Shown here in pieces: positions 1 through 6,769 of a stretch of DNA of 24,383 nucleotides (position 1 is the first letter of the stretch; the number at the start of each line of letters is the position of its first letter). The stretch covers positions 1-24,383 of the forward strand of contig CADAFA010000006.1 in NCBI GenBank assembly GCA_902787065.1, written 5' to 3'. Source of the DNA: an uncultured Elusimicrobium sp. GTDB lineage: Bacteria; Elusimicrobiota; Elusimicrobia; Elusimicrobiales; Elusimicrobiaceae. The position numbers were made by a program, and so were the translations under genes. A model generated the notes under the pieces. That model had not been told where the DNA came from. It saw nothing but the letters and a program-made list of their open reading frames with translations, and searched no databases.

Positions 1-305
1 TCTTCACTTCCTTTTGACATGCAGCAAAACATATCTTGCAGTGTAATACAACTGTACGGAGTTCGTTTATATTTTTCAGCATTAGGAAATTCAAGATATA
101 AATCATCAAAATTTTTTGTTGTTTTACCGTTTATTAAATAGTAATGTTTATATGCTTCCACAATTGCTTTTGCTTGTTCTTGCATTTTAGCAAAGTCCGC
201 TTTATCAACTGAAAGCTGATATTGCGGCAAAGCAATTGCAGCTAAAATTCCTATAATAATTATAACCACTAAAAGTTCAAGTAAAGTAAAAGCTTTTTTA
301 TTCAT
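1..305 (-). CDS. Type IV pilin-like protein (3' part missing)
   Basis: This is a major-pilin or pseudopilin-type subunit that would be processed by prepilin peptidase and assembled into a type IV pilus or type II-like filament at the inner membrane. The visible 101 residues begin MNKKAFTLLELLVVIIIIG. That is a very short positive leader with no Gly at the usual cleavage site (Ala precedes Phe), then the FTLLELLVV helix with Glu at +5, then ILAAIALPQY, all typical of this family. The globular part has Cys residues near the window edge (SCITLQ and FCCM). The start at 305 is preceded by CGGAGAAT. The gene runs off the left edge, so the C-terminal domain is not visible. Pilin versus minor pseudopilin cannot be decided from this fragment. 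Confidence 0.9.
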   Translation of the reverse strand, partial: MNKKAFTLLELLVVIIIIGILAAIALPQYQLSVDKADFAKMQEQAKAIVEAYKHYYLINGKTTKNFDDLYLEFPNAEKYKRTPYSCITLQDMFCCMSKGSE

Positions 306-357
306 ATATTAATTCTCCGTATTTTATTTTATAGCGTTTTTGTTAACTTATAAGCAT

Positions 358-384
358 ATTATACAGAAAAAAAAAAAAAAGCAA
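358..384 (-). promoter_or_regulatory. Putative promoter of the pilin gene with poly-T spacer
   Basis: On the minus strand a perfect TATAAT occupies 363-358, preceded directly by TG. A TTGCTT -35-like box lies at 384-379. The 15-bp spacer consists mostly of a 14-base T run (367-380 on this strand, two bases of which belong to the -35 box). The spacer is about two bases shorter than the usual 17. Transcription would start near 351, giving a leader of about 45 nt. The TATAAT is clear; the -35 assignment is inference. Confidence 0.5.
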
Positions 385-401
385 GTTACGTCGATCTGCG
401 T

Positions 402-436
402 AAAAATAAAAAAGCTAAATTTTAAGATTAAAATTT
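402..436 (-). terminator. Weak AT-rich intrinsic terminator after the ORF6N gene
   Basis: A perfect 9-bp inverted repeat (417-425 with 428-436) starts immediately after the stop codon of the ORF6N gene. Read on the minus strand it is followed by AGC and then six Ts and a further T-rich stretch. The stem is entirely A/T, so its stability is doubtful, but its position and U-tract fit a terminator of the three-gene operon upstream. Confidence 0.4.
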
Positions 437-787
437 TTATTTAAGAATATTTATGATATTTTCTTGAGTGTTTAAAGTAAGTAATTTGGCACGAAGTTCA
501 GCGGCTTTTTTGCATTTTTTTAATAGAAAAACGCAAAGCATTACACCGCTTGGAGTAAAAACATAAGGTAAGCGTTTTGCATAGCGCAAACGTTCGGCAT
601 GTGTGATGCAATAATTTTTTACCAAATCTTGTTTTTCTTCTTCAGTTAATTGAAAATAAGTTTCTTGCGGGAAAACGGAAATATTCCTTTTAAAAAAAGA
701 AATAAAACTTTTTGGCAGTAAATCTAAAGAAATAGCCAAATCCGAATCGGTTATAACTTGTTCGTTTCTTATTATTCTAAAATTCAT
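437..787 (-). CDS. ORF6N-domain (KilA-N-type) DNA-binding protein
   Basis: A 116-residue protein that is essentially one ORF6N domain, the DNA-binding module best known from phage antirepressors. The visible signature is NEQVITDSDLA at the N-terminus, then KRNISVFPQETYFQLTEEE, then RLPYVFTPSGVMLC, which match the family's dsDLAelY, FPedFmFqLt.eE and LPyaFTeqGvaml positions. I chose the ATG at 787 because it overlaps the stop of the response regulator as ATGA and begins right at the domain; the open frame continues upstream without support. It is the last gene of a minus-strand operon with a response regulator and a membrane flippase-like gene, an unusual home for a phage-type domain. No other phage genes are visible. 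The family call is firm; the function is unknown. Confidence 0.8.
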   Translation of the reverse strand: MNFRIIRNEQVITDSDLAISLDLLPKSFISFFKRNISVFPQETYFQLTEEEKQDLVKNYCITHAERLRYAKRLPYVFTPSGVMLCVFLLKKCKKAAELRAKLLTLNTQENIINILK

Positions 788-1158
788 TTTTCTTCCTTTG
801 GTATAAATTTCAAAATTTCCGCTAAAGTTTGTTTTAAGTCGTACGGTTTTGAAATGAAATGGTCCGCGCCGGCATTTTGCGCGCGTTCCTGATCTTCTTG
901 CGCTGTTAAAGTGGACATTATTATAACAGGTATTTTCATTAAAGCCATATCGCTTTTTACCGCTTGGCAAATTTCAAAACCGTTTACATGCGGCAGCATT
1001 AAATCAAGCAAAATGATTTGCGGTTTAAATTTTTTAATTTCAAAAATCGCCCCACGGCCGTCATTAACCCACAAGACTTTATGCCCTTTAAGTTCAAGGG
1101 CCGGTTTTAATACTTGTGCTAAAGTTTTAGAATCTTCAATTAAAATTATTTTTGCCAT
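784..1158 (-). CDS. Single-domain response regulator (CheY-like receiver)
   Basis: A 124-residue stand-alone receiver domain that should be phosphorylated on an aspartate by a histidine kinase and act through protein contacts, since no output domain follows. The acidic pair is E8-D9, the phosphoacceptor is D52 in LLDLMLP, the switch Ser/Thr is S82-T83, and the conserved Lys is K104 in ISKPYD. The ATG abuts the stop of the membrane-protein gene (TAAATG), and the stop overlaps the start of the ORF6N gene, so all three should be co-translated. No histidine kinase gene is in the window, so its partner is unknown. A CheY-type motility role is possible but not shown. Confidence 0.93.
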   Translation of the reverse strand: MAKIILIEDSKTLAQVLKPALELKGHKVLWVNDGRGAIFEIKKFKPQIILLDLMLPHVNGFEICQAVKSDMALMKIPVIIMSTLTAQEDQERAQNAGADHFISKPYDLKQTLAEILKFIPKEEK

Positions 1159-2229
1159 TTATGCCGCCTTGTTTGATTGCCTTTCAAGATATTCTTTTGT
1201 TCTGTTTTTACGCATAGGCTGCGGTTCTGATAGCTTTAAACCCCAATAAACAAAAATACTGATAATACCGGGGATAATATAATAAACAAAACGGTAAATT
1301 AAAGCAGCCATTAAAGCGGTGTCCCAATCAATACCTGCTTGGGAAAATACTGTTGCCATGGCAATTTCCATAGCACCTATACCACCGGGCAAAACAGGTA
1401 TCAAAGTTGTTGCCATACCGACTGCAAAACCCGCAAGTAATATGCCGATACCTATTTTAACACCGACTGCCAAAAATGCAAGGTATAAAATTAAAATAGT
1501 AAAAACCCAATCCCCGCATACATATAAAATAGTAGCGGTCATTTTGCTTTTATTTTTGTGTATGGTTTTTATACCGTTATCAAGCTGTGTGGTAAATGCG
1601 GAAAAATTATTTTTTGGTATTAAGGCACCGAAAAGTTTATAGATTACCTTATTTGTGTACATAAACATTTTGCGCAGGCCCTTGTAGCGGAATTCGCTAT
1701 TAAAGAAAAACGCGGTTATAGCGGCCCCTACTAAAGCTATGCAGATAACCGCTATAAAATTTCTTATTATTTGCTCCCTTGACATTCCGCTTGACAGCAC
1801 TAAAAGTAAAGTGCCCTGCAAAATAATTGCAAATAAAACTACATATAAAAGTACGGTTATAACAATGCTTGCCATAACGCTGATGCCTAGGGGTATTCCG
1901 CGTTTGCCAAGCAGGTGAGCCCGTAAAGCAAAACCGCTTACGCCCATAGTTGAAACTAAATAATTTACGGTTGTAGACACGAATGCTATGCTTATGCAAG
2001 CGCCAACACTTATTTTGCGGCCCAAAAGTTTTAAAGTTTCCCAGAGTGACATACCCATAAAAAGATAAATGATTGCAGAGGCGAGCATTGATAAGATTAA
2101 ATAAAAGGTATTAACTTCGCGCCAAATTTTGAGGAAATTATCTTTTCCGTTATAAATAAACCATACTAAAGCGGATACGGAAATAAGGCAACTTACAATA
2201 ACCCAAATATGTTTTTTTATGGTGTTCAT
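1159..2229 (-). CDS. LPG-synthase TM-domain / flippase-like integral membrane protein
   Basis: A 356-residue polytopic membrane protein of the lysylphosphatidylglycerol synthase transmembrane family (UPF0104, related to MprF flippase domains). About eight hydrophobic segments are visible. The family signature is near the C-terminus: LIPVLPGGIGAMEIAM, followed by AALIYRFVYYIIPG. There is no soluble aminoacyl-transferase domain, so lysyl-PG synthesis is not implied; lipid translocation is the usual guess. I chose the ATG at 2229 because GGGAG lies five bases upstream, whereas the open frame extends five residues further without a site. It is the first gene of an operon with the response regulator and ORF6N protein, and divergent from uvrA. 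Confidence 0.85.
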   Translation of the reverse strand: MNTIKKHIWVIVSCLISVSALVWFIYNGKDNFLKIWREVNTFYLILSMLASAIIYLFMGMSLWETLKLLGRKISVGACISIAFVSTTVNYLVSTMGVSGFALRAHLLGKRGIPLGISVMASIVITVLLYVVLFAIILQGTLLLVLSSGMSREQIIRNFIAVICIALVGAAITAFFFNSEFRYKGLRKMFMYTNKVIYKLFGALIPKNNFSAFTTQLDNGIKTIHKNKSKMTATILYVCGDWVFTILILYLAFLAVGVKIGIGILLAGFAVGMATTLIPVLPGGIGAMEIAMATVFSQAGIDWDTALMAALIYRFVYYIIPGIISIFVYWGLKLSEPQPMRKNRTKEYLERQSNKAA

Positions 2230-2246
2230 AAAACTCCCTTTCATAA

Positions 2247-2256
2247 ATTATATAAT
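2247..2256. promoter_or_regulatory. Palindromic divergent -10 region
   Basis: The 10-bp palindrome ATTATATAAT contains TATAAT on the plus strand (2251-2256, toward uvrA) and TATAAT on the minus strand (2252-2247, toward the membrane-protein operon). Either use would give a leader of only about 11 nt that still contains the ribosome binding site. No convincing -35 boxes are seen on either side. Confidence 0.45.
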
Positions 2257-2273
2257 TTAATTAGAGGTTTGTT

Positions 2274-5108
2274 ATGGAAAATATTTTAATTTCAGGTGCA
2301 AGAACAAATAATTTAAAAAACGTTACCCTTAAGTTACCTAGGGGGAAAATGGTGGTAATGACGGGTTTATCGGGGTCAGGCAAGAGCTCCCTTGCCTTTG
2401 ACACAATTTACGCGGAAGGGCAAAGGCGTTATGTGGAAAGCATGTCAGCTTATGCCAGACAATTTTTAGATTTAATGCAAAAGCCTGATGTTGATTTAAT
2501 TGAAGGCTTATCGCCTGCTATTTCCATAGAACAACGGGCCCCTGCCCGCAACCCGCGTTCAACTGTTGCAACCGTTACGGAAATTTATGATTATCTGCGT
2601 TTGCTTTTTGCGCGTATCGGTAAACGTTATTGTCCAGAATGCGGTAGGCCTGTTGAACAATATTCTTTGCAGGCAATTTGCGAAGATATTTTAAAAAGAT
2701 ATTCCGGCAAAACCGTTTTGGTTTTAGCGCCTTTAGTACAAGGTAAAAAAGGAACTTATGAAGAACTTTTTGCACGCCTTAAAAAAGAGGGTTTTGTAAA
2801 AATTTTGGCAAACGGGGAGGAATATGATTTATCCAACCCGCCCGTTTTGGCCCGTTATAAAAAACATAATCTTGATTTAATTGTAGACGAAATTATCATT
2901 TCCGAAGAAGAAAAAGAGCGTTTAACAGAAGCCTTAGAACTTGCTACAAAATATTCAAAAGGTTTAGTGCGTATTTCGGAAAACGGTAAAACTTTTACTT
3001 ATAGTGAAAACAATGCCTGCGCGCATTGCGGTATAGGTTTTACCGATTTGGAGCCGCGTTTATTTTCCTTTAATGCCCCGCAAGGTGCTTGCCCTGAATG
3101 TAACGGGCTTGGCCTTAAAATTGAAATTGACGAAGATTTGGTAGTACCCGATAAAACCCTGTCAATTTCAGAAGGGGCAATTTATGCTTGGAGTAACCCT
3201 GTAACAAATAAAACTAACCGCTGGAAAAATTCCTGGGCAGGTTATTATTATGAAATTTTATCTTCCGTTTGCCGCCGCCAGCATATATCCATGACAAAAC
3301 CTTGGAAAGATTTAACCCGTAAGGAACAGGAGATTATTTTATTCGGCGGTGAAGATGTAGATTATAAAGTTTCCTGGACAGGTAATGATGCCCATTTTGA
3401 AGGCGTAATCAATAATTTAAAACGCCGCAATAGTGACAGTGAAAGCGAGTTTGTGCGCGAGGCCGTTTATGAAAGATTTATGCGCGAAATAGAGTGCCCC
3501 GTTTGCCATGGTGCACGTTTAAATAAAGAGGCCCTTGCCGTTAAAATCAATGGCAAAAATATTGCCGAGATTTCACAAATGCAAGTTGGGCAAGCACTTG
3601 ATTTTATAAATAATTTAAAATTAACCGAGCGCGAAGAACTTATCGCAAAACAAGTTTTAAAAGAGATTCGCGCCCGCCTTGGTTTTTTAAACAGCGTTGG
3701 GCTTTCTTATTTAACTTTGAATAGGAAATCGCAAACCCTTTCCGGAGGCGAGGCTCAACGCATACACCTTGCAACGCAAATCGGCAGTGGTTTAACGGGT
3801 GTTCTTTATGTGCTTGATGAACCTACGATAGGTTTGCACTCCCGCGACAATGAAAGGCTTATTGAAACACTAAAAAAACTCCGCGACCTTGGTAATACTT
3901 TAATTATAGTAGAACATGATAAAGACACTATGCTTGCGGCGGATCATCTTGTTGAACTTGGCCCTGCTGCCGGTGCAAACGGCGGGCAAATTGTTGCTGA
4001 AGGTAGTTTTAAAGAATTTATTAAAAATAAAAATTCAATAACTGCGGCCTATTTAAACGGAATAAAACAAATTATGCCGAATTTAAACCCTAAAAAACCG
4101 TCAAAAAAATGGCTTGAAGTGCGTGGGGCAAAACAATTTAATTTAAAAAATATTGATGTCAAAATTCCGCTTGGTTTATTTGTTTGTGTGACGGGTGTTT
4201 CAGGCTCAGGTAAATCAACTTTAGTGCATAATGTTTTATACAATGCTCTTGCCAAAAAGTTTTACGGTTCTAAAGAGCAACCCGGCGTACATAAAGATAT
4301 TAAAGGGCTTGAACATATAAATAAGGTAATTATTGTAGACCAAACCCCGATTGGCAAAACGCCGCGCTCAAACCCGGCAACTTATACAGGCGTGTTTACC
4401 GCAATACGCGAACTTTTTGCACAAATGCCCGAGGCCAAAAGGCGCGGTTATAAAGCCGGACGCTTTAGTTTCAATATCAAAGGCGGCCGTTGCGAAAAGT
4501 GCGAGGGCGACGGTATTATAAAAATACAAATGCAATTTTTACCTGATATTTATGTTAAGTGTGAAGAATGCGACGGTAAAAGATTTAATGAAGATACCCT
4601 TTCCGTCAAATTTAAAGGTAAAAATATCTCTGATGTTCTTGAAATGACCGTTGACCAGGCTGTTGATTTTTTCCAAGATATTCCGAAAATTAAAAAGACT
4701 TTAAAAACTTTGCAAGATGTCGGTCTTGGTTACATTAAACTAGGTCAAAGTGCCACCACTTTATCAGGCGGCGAAGCGCAAAGGGTTAAACTCGCAGATG
4801 AACTTTCTCGTCGTGCAACTGGGGACACTCTTTATATTTTAGATGAGCCCACAACCGGCTTACATTTTGCCGATATTGATAAGTTGTTAAAAGTTTTGCA
4901 CCGTTTGAGCGACCAAGGCAATACCGTTTTGGTAATTGAGCATAATATGGATATAATTAAAACCGCTGATTGGATAATTGACCTTGGCCCCGAAGGGGGG
5001 GATAAGGGCGGTTATATCGTGGCGGAAGGCTCAGTTCCGCAAGTTGCGCAAAGCCCGAGCTATACGGGGAAATATCTTAAAGCCGAGTTGGAAAGTTTTA
5101 ACAAATAA
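2274..5108 (+). CDS. uvrA: UvrABC excinuclease subunit A
   Basis: This is the damage-recognition ATPase of nucleotide excision repair, which loads UvrB on lesions in the cytoplasm. At 944 residues it has the normal family length. Seen in order: Walker A GLSGSGKS (31-38), a zinc-finger pair CPECG, the CAHCG and CPECNG cysteines, the ABC signature LSGGEAQR with LYVLDEPTIGL, the second Walker A GVSGSGKS (641-648), the C-terminal zinc module CEKCEGDG and CEECDGKR, and a second LSGGEAQR with LYILDEPTTGL. The start is preceded by TTAGAGG. It stands alone, divergent from the minus-strand operon. No clear terminator follows; the next transcription signal is a promoter at 5124. A 7-base G run lies at 4995-5001. 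Confidence 0.98.
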   Translation: MENILISGARTNNLKNVTLKLPRGKMVVMTGLSGSGKSSLAFDTIYAEGQRRYVESMSAYARQFLDLMQKPDVDLIEGLSPAISIEQRAPARNPRSTVATVTEIYDYLRLLFARIGKRYCPECGRPVEQYSLQAICEDILKRYSGKTVLVLAPLVQGKKGTYEELFARLKKEGFVKILANGEEYDLSNPPVLARYKKHNLDLIVDEIIISEEEKERLTEALELATKYSKGLVRISENGKTFTYSENNACAHCGIGFTDLEPRLFSFNAPQGACPECNGLGLKIEIDEDLVVPDKTLSISEGAIYAWSNPVTNKTNRWKNSWAGYYYEILSSVCRRQHISMTKPWKDLTRKEQEIILFGGEDVDYKVSWTGNDAHFEGVINNLKRRNSDSESEFVREAVYERFMREIECPVCHGARLNKEALAVKINGKNIAEISQMQVGQALDFINNLKLTEREELIAKQVLKEIRARLGFLNSVGLSYLTLNRKSQTLSGGEAQRIHLATQIGSGLTGVLYVLDEPTIGLHSRDNERLIETLKKLRDLGNTLIIVEHDKDTMLAADHLVELGPAAGANGGQIVAEGSFKEFIKNKNSITAAYLNGIKQIMPNLNPKKPSKKWLEVRGAKQFNLKNIDVKIPLGLFVCVTGVSGSGKSTLVHNVLYNALAKKFYGSKEQPGVHKDIKGLEHINKVIIVDQTPIGKTPRSNPATYTGVFTAIRELFAQMPEAKRRGYKAGRFSFNIKGGRCEKCEGDGIIKIQMQFLPDIYVKCEECDGKRFNEDTLSVKFKGKNISDVLEMTVDQAVDFFQDIPKIKKTLKTLQDVGLGYIKLGQSATTLSGGEAQRVKLADELSRRATGDTLYILDEPTTGLHFADIDKLLKVLHRLSDQGNTVLVIEHNMDIIKTADWIIDLGPEGGDKGGYIVAEGSVPQVAQSPSYTGKYLKAELESFNK

Positions 5109-5123
5109 TTTTTTATAAAAAAA

Positions 5124-5132
5124 TGCTATACT
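5124..5132 (+). promoter_or_regulatory. Extended -10 promoter of the intergenic RNA
   Basis: TGC followed by TATACT (5127-5132) forms an extended -10 box, very like the TGCTATAAT seen before the lipoprotein gene at 11798. Transcription would start near 5139. No convincing -35 box was found, which extended -10 promoters can tolerate. Confidence 0.5.
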
Positions 5133-5138
5133 AAACTT

Positions 5139-5370
5139 AGAGGTTTTTTTGTTAATGTAGGGCTAAAGCCCCTAATAAAATTTCTGTTTTTGAATCCGTA
5201 TGAAGAATACGGAGGTGTTTTAAAATAAAACCCTATCTGAGTTCAGAAACAGCCAAACTAGGCACACTGAAGCGACGGCTTATGTGTGTCGAGTATTTAC
5301 CTTTTTATGGTAAATCACGGCTGTTGCTTTGTTGACACTCAGATAGGCAGTAAAGTATCAGCCGTTTTTT
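5139..5370 (+). ncRNA. Candidate structured RNA / riboswitch-like leader, class unknown
   Basis: A gene-free stretch between uvrA and a small TPR gene folds into a complex structure. Two small hairpins come first (GGGC/GCCC around 5160-5171 and CCGTAT/ATACGG at 5196-5201 and 5207-5212). P1 is then a perfect 11-bp stem (5232-5242 with 5337-5347). P2 is a perfect 7-bp stem (5248-5254 with 5319-5325). Inside P2 is a three-way junction with P3 (5261-5267 with 5284-5290, one G-U pair, topped by 5270-5273 with 5278-5281 around a GACG loop) and P4 (5295-5301 with 5309-5315). A run of six Ts ends at 5370. I compared it by eye with consensus motifs I remember for common riboswitches, 6S, SRP, RNase P, hammerhead and tmRNA and found no match. 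The stems are seen directly; function, boundaries and regulatory role are inferred. Confidence 0.55.
5317..5370 (+). terminator. Alternative terminator hairpin competing with the RNA's P2 stem
   Basis: ACGGCTG (5317-5323) pairs perfectly with CAGCCGT (5359-5365). After a T-T mismatch the stem continues with TGCTTT (5325-5330) and AAAGTA (5352-5357) including one G-U pair. The Ts run from 5365 to 5370. The 5' arm uses bases 5319-5325, which also form P2 of the candidate RNA, so the two folds exclude each other. The 21-nt loop is longer than in classical terminators and holds the 3' strand of P1. This geometry suggests attenuation of the TPR gene at 5395. Confidence 0.5.
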
Positions 5371-5394
5371 ATTGGCTAAATTTTGGAGGGGATT

Positions 5395-5802
5395 ATGAAA
5401 AAAGAAATGAAAGAGAAAATAAAAGAGTTTAGTGAATTAATAAGAAAATATCCTTATGTAAAAGAATTTTATATTTACAGAGCTTTTTTATACGAGAAAA
5501 CTAAACAATACCAAAAAGCTATTGAAGACTATAAAAGCATAATACCTACCCATTACATTTGTTTTGATATGGCAGGTATTTGTGAAAGGAATGGTTTAAT
5601 TAAAGAAGCGGAAAAATTTTATACCCAAGCTATAAATAAAGATAAGAAGAATATTCATAAGTATATCAACAGAATATATTTTTATATACGTACAAAGGAA
5701 ACCGAAAAAGCCATCACTGATTGCAAAACTGTTTTAGAACTTTCCCCAAAAGATGAAACAATAACAACACTTAAAAGAATATTGACCGGAAAATTTAATT
5801 AA
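5395..5802 (+). CDS. Small tetratricopeptide-repeat protein
   Basis: A 135-residue, lysine-rich, probably cytoplasmic protein made of TPR-type helix pairs. Repeats are visible as FYIYRAFLYEKTKQYQKAIE, CFDMAGICERNGLIKEAEKF and YINRIYFYIRTKETEKAITD, ending in the typical KTVLELSPKDE. No signal peptide or catalytic motif is seen, so a protein-protein scaffold role is the most that can be said. The ATG at 5395 follows GGAGGGGA at good spacing; an upstream TTG in frame is less likely. It lies 25 bases after the T run of the candidate regulatory RNA and may be controlled by it. Its base composition is more AT-rich than uvrA. Confidence 0.75.
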   Translation: MKKEMKEKIKEFSELIRKYPYVKEFYIYRAFLYEKTKQYQKAIEDYKSIIPTHYICFDMAGICERNGLIKEAEKFYTQAINKDKKNIHKYINRIYFYIRTKETEKAITDCKTVLELSPKDETITTLKRILTGKFN

Positions 5803-5835
5803 TAATCATTCGCGTCACCCGCGCGCGCTATTTAT

Positions 5836-5843
5836 TGTATAAT
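5836..5843 (+). promoter_or_regulatory. -10 box of the LPS operon, close to the start codon
   Basis: TG directly followed by a perfect TATAAT (5838-5843) ends five bases before the ATG at 5849. A start site about seven bases downstream would fall at or next to the start codon. No -35 box is obvious: the region upstream is the GC-rich 5811-5828 stretch. Confidence 0.5.
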
Positions 5844-5848
5844 ATAGT

Positions 5849-6769
5849 ATGAAGAAATTTTGCCACTACGTTCAGTACCTGGGGCTCAGGTTTTTAATTT
5901 TTATTTTGGGCTTAATGCCGGAAAATCTCCTCATCAAATTTGGGGAGTTTATGGGGGTTACCCTTACTAAAATCATGCCTAACCGCTACAAGAGAAGTGT
6001 TAGTGACATTCAAAAAGCTTTTCCAAATAAATCTAAAAAAGAGTGCGAGCATATTGCCAAAGAGTCTTGGGCTAATATTGGGCGTATTGTGACGGAATTC
6101 GCTAAAGCAATAAAATTACCTAAAGAAAAAATACTCAAAAGAATACGTTTTGAGAATTGTGAACAATTTTTTCAAGATAATGCTAACGGTAAGGGGGGGA
6201 TTTTACTTTTAGGGCATTTTGCAAATTGGGAATTTTTAGGGCTTGCAACTGCCATAAAAGCCAAAAAAATGGCATTTGTTGCTTACCCTCAAAACAACAA
6301 ATACGTGAATGATTATATTACTAAACTTAGAAGTATTTTCGGCAGTACTTTGATAAGTTCCTATAACCCGTTTTTTGCCGCTTTTCGTGCTTTGAAACGC
6401 GGTGCTTTGGTCGCAATTTTGGCTGATCAAAGCGTCGGTTCTTCCAAACTCTATATGAATTTTTTAAACAGGCCGGCAGAAGTCTCACCTTTGCCGGCTG
6501 TACTTTCTTTAAAAATAGGGTTACCGATTTATCATATTTCCGTTTATCGTGAAGGTAAACAAATTGTGGCTAGATGTACCAAAACTATTCAACCCCCAAA
6601 GGTACCTTATTCTACCGAAGTTTTATATGATTACACAAAGGTTCTTAAAAAAGAACTTGAAGAAGATATTTTGCAATATCCAGCCGATTGGTTATGGGCG
6701 CATAACAGATGGAAAAGAGAGGCAGAGGTTCTCGCCGAAATGGAAAAAGGGGAAATACGTGGTAACTAA
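5849..6769 (+). CDS. lpxL: Lipid A biosynthesis acyltransferase (LpxL/HtrB family)
   Basis: An inner-membrane acyltransferase expected to add a secondary acyl chain to Kdo-lipid A, or a close lipid substrate. At 306 residues it has the family length, with a hydrophobic N-terminal anchor (about 10-24). The catalytic HX4E motif is H123-E128 in LLGHFANWE, and the fold continues with ALVAILADQSVG and the C-terminal DWLWAHNRWK block. An in-frame TAA at 5840-5842 rules out any further upstream start, and there is no ribosome binding site, so the message looks leaderless. It heads an operon with heptose and Kdo genes, which supports the LPS role. LpxL, LpxM and LpxP cannot be told apart here. A 7-base G run lies at 6193-6199. 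Confidence 0.9.
   Translation: MKKFCHYVQYLGLRFLIFILGLMPENLLIKFGEFMGVTLTKIMPNRYKRSVSDIQKAFPNKSKKECEHIAKESWANIGRIVTEFAKAIKLPKEKILKRIRFENCEQFFQDNANGKGGILLLGHFANWEFLGLATAIKAKKMAFVAYPQNNKYVNDYITKLRSIFGSTLISSYNPFFAAFRALKRGALVAILADQSVGSSKLYMNFLNRPAEVSPLPAVLSLKIGLPIYHISVYREGKQIVARCTKTIQPPKVPYSTEVLYDYTKVLKKELEEDILQYPADWLWAHNRWKREAEVLAEMEKGEIRGN

Noticed and set aside
788..970. N-terminal extension of the ORF6N protein.
   Set aside because: It is the shadow of the response regulator frame, with low-complexity Arg/Lys-rich residues and no family match; the ATG at 787 fits the operon overlap.
5200..5223. Tiny reading frame (ATG to TAA, seven codons) in the uvrA-TPR gap, a possible leader peptide.
   Set aside because: No ribosome binding site precedes it, and it coincides with the CCGTAT/ATACGG hairpin.
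5139..5395. Retron-type, hammerhead, SRP, 6S or RNase P RNA.
   Set aside because: No reverse transcriptase lies downstream, and none of the conserved core motifs (for example CUGANGA with GAAA, or the RNase P and SRP cores) are present in the right order.
5811..5828. GC-rich stretch with nine alternating C/G bases, possible Z-DNA or attachment site.
   Set aside because: Short, not repeated elsewhere in the window, and with no integrase or tRNA nearby.
6549..6758. Extension of gmhB upstream into the acyltransferase gene.
   Set aside because: The frame there is antagonistic to clearly conserved acyltransferase codons, and the GTG at 6759 has a ribosome binding site and gives the normal protein length.
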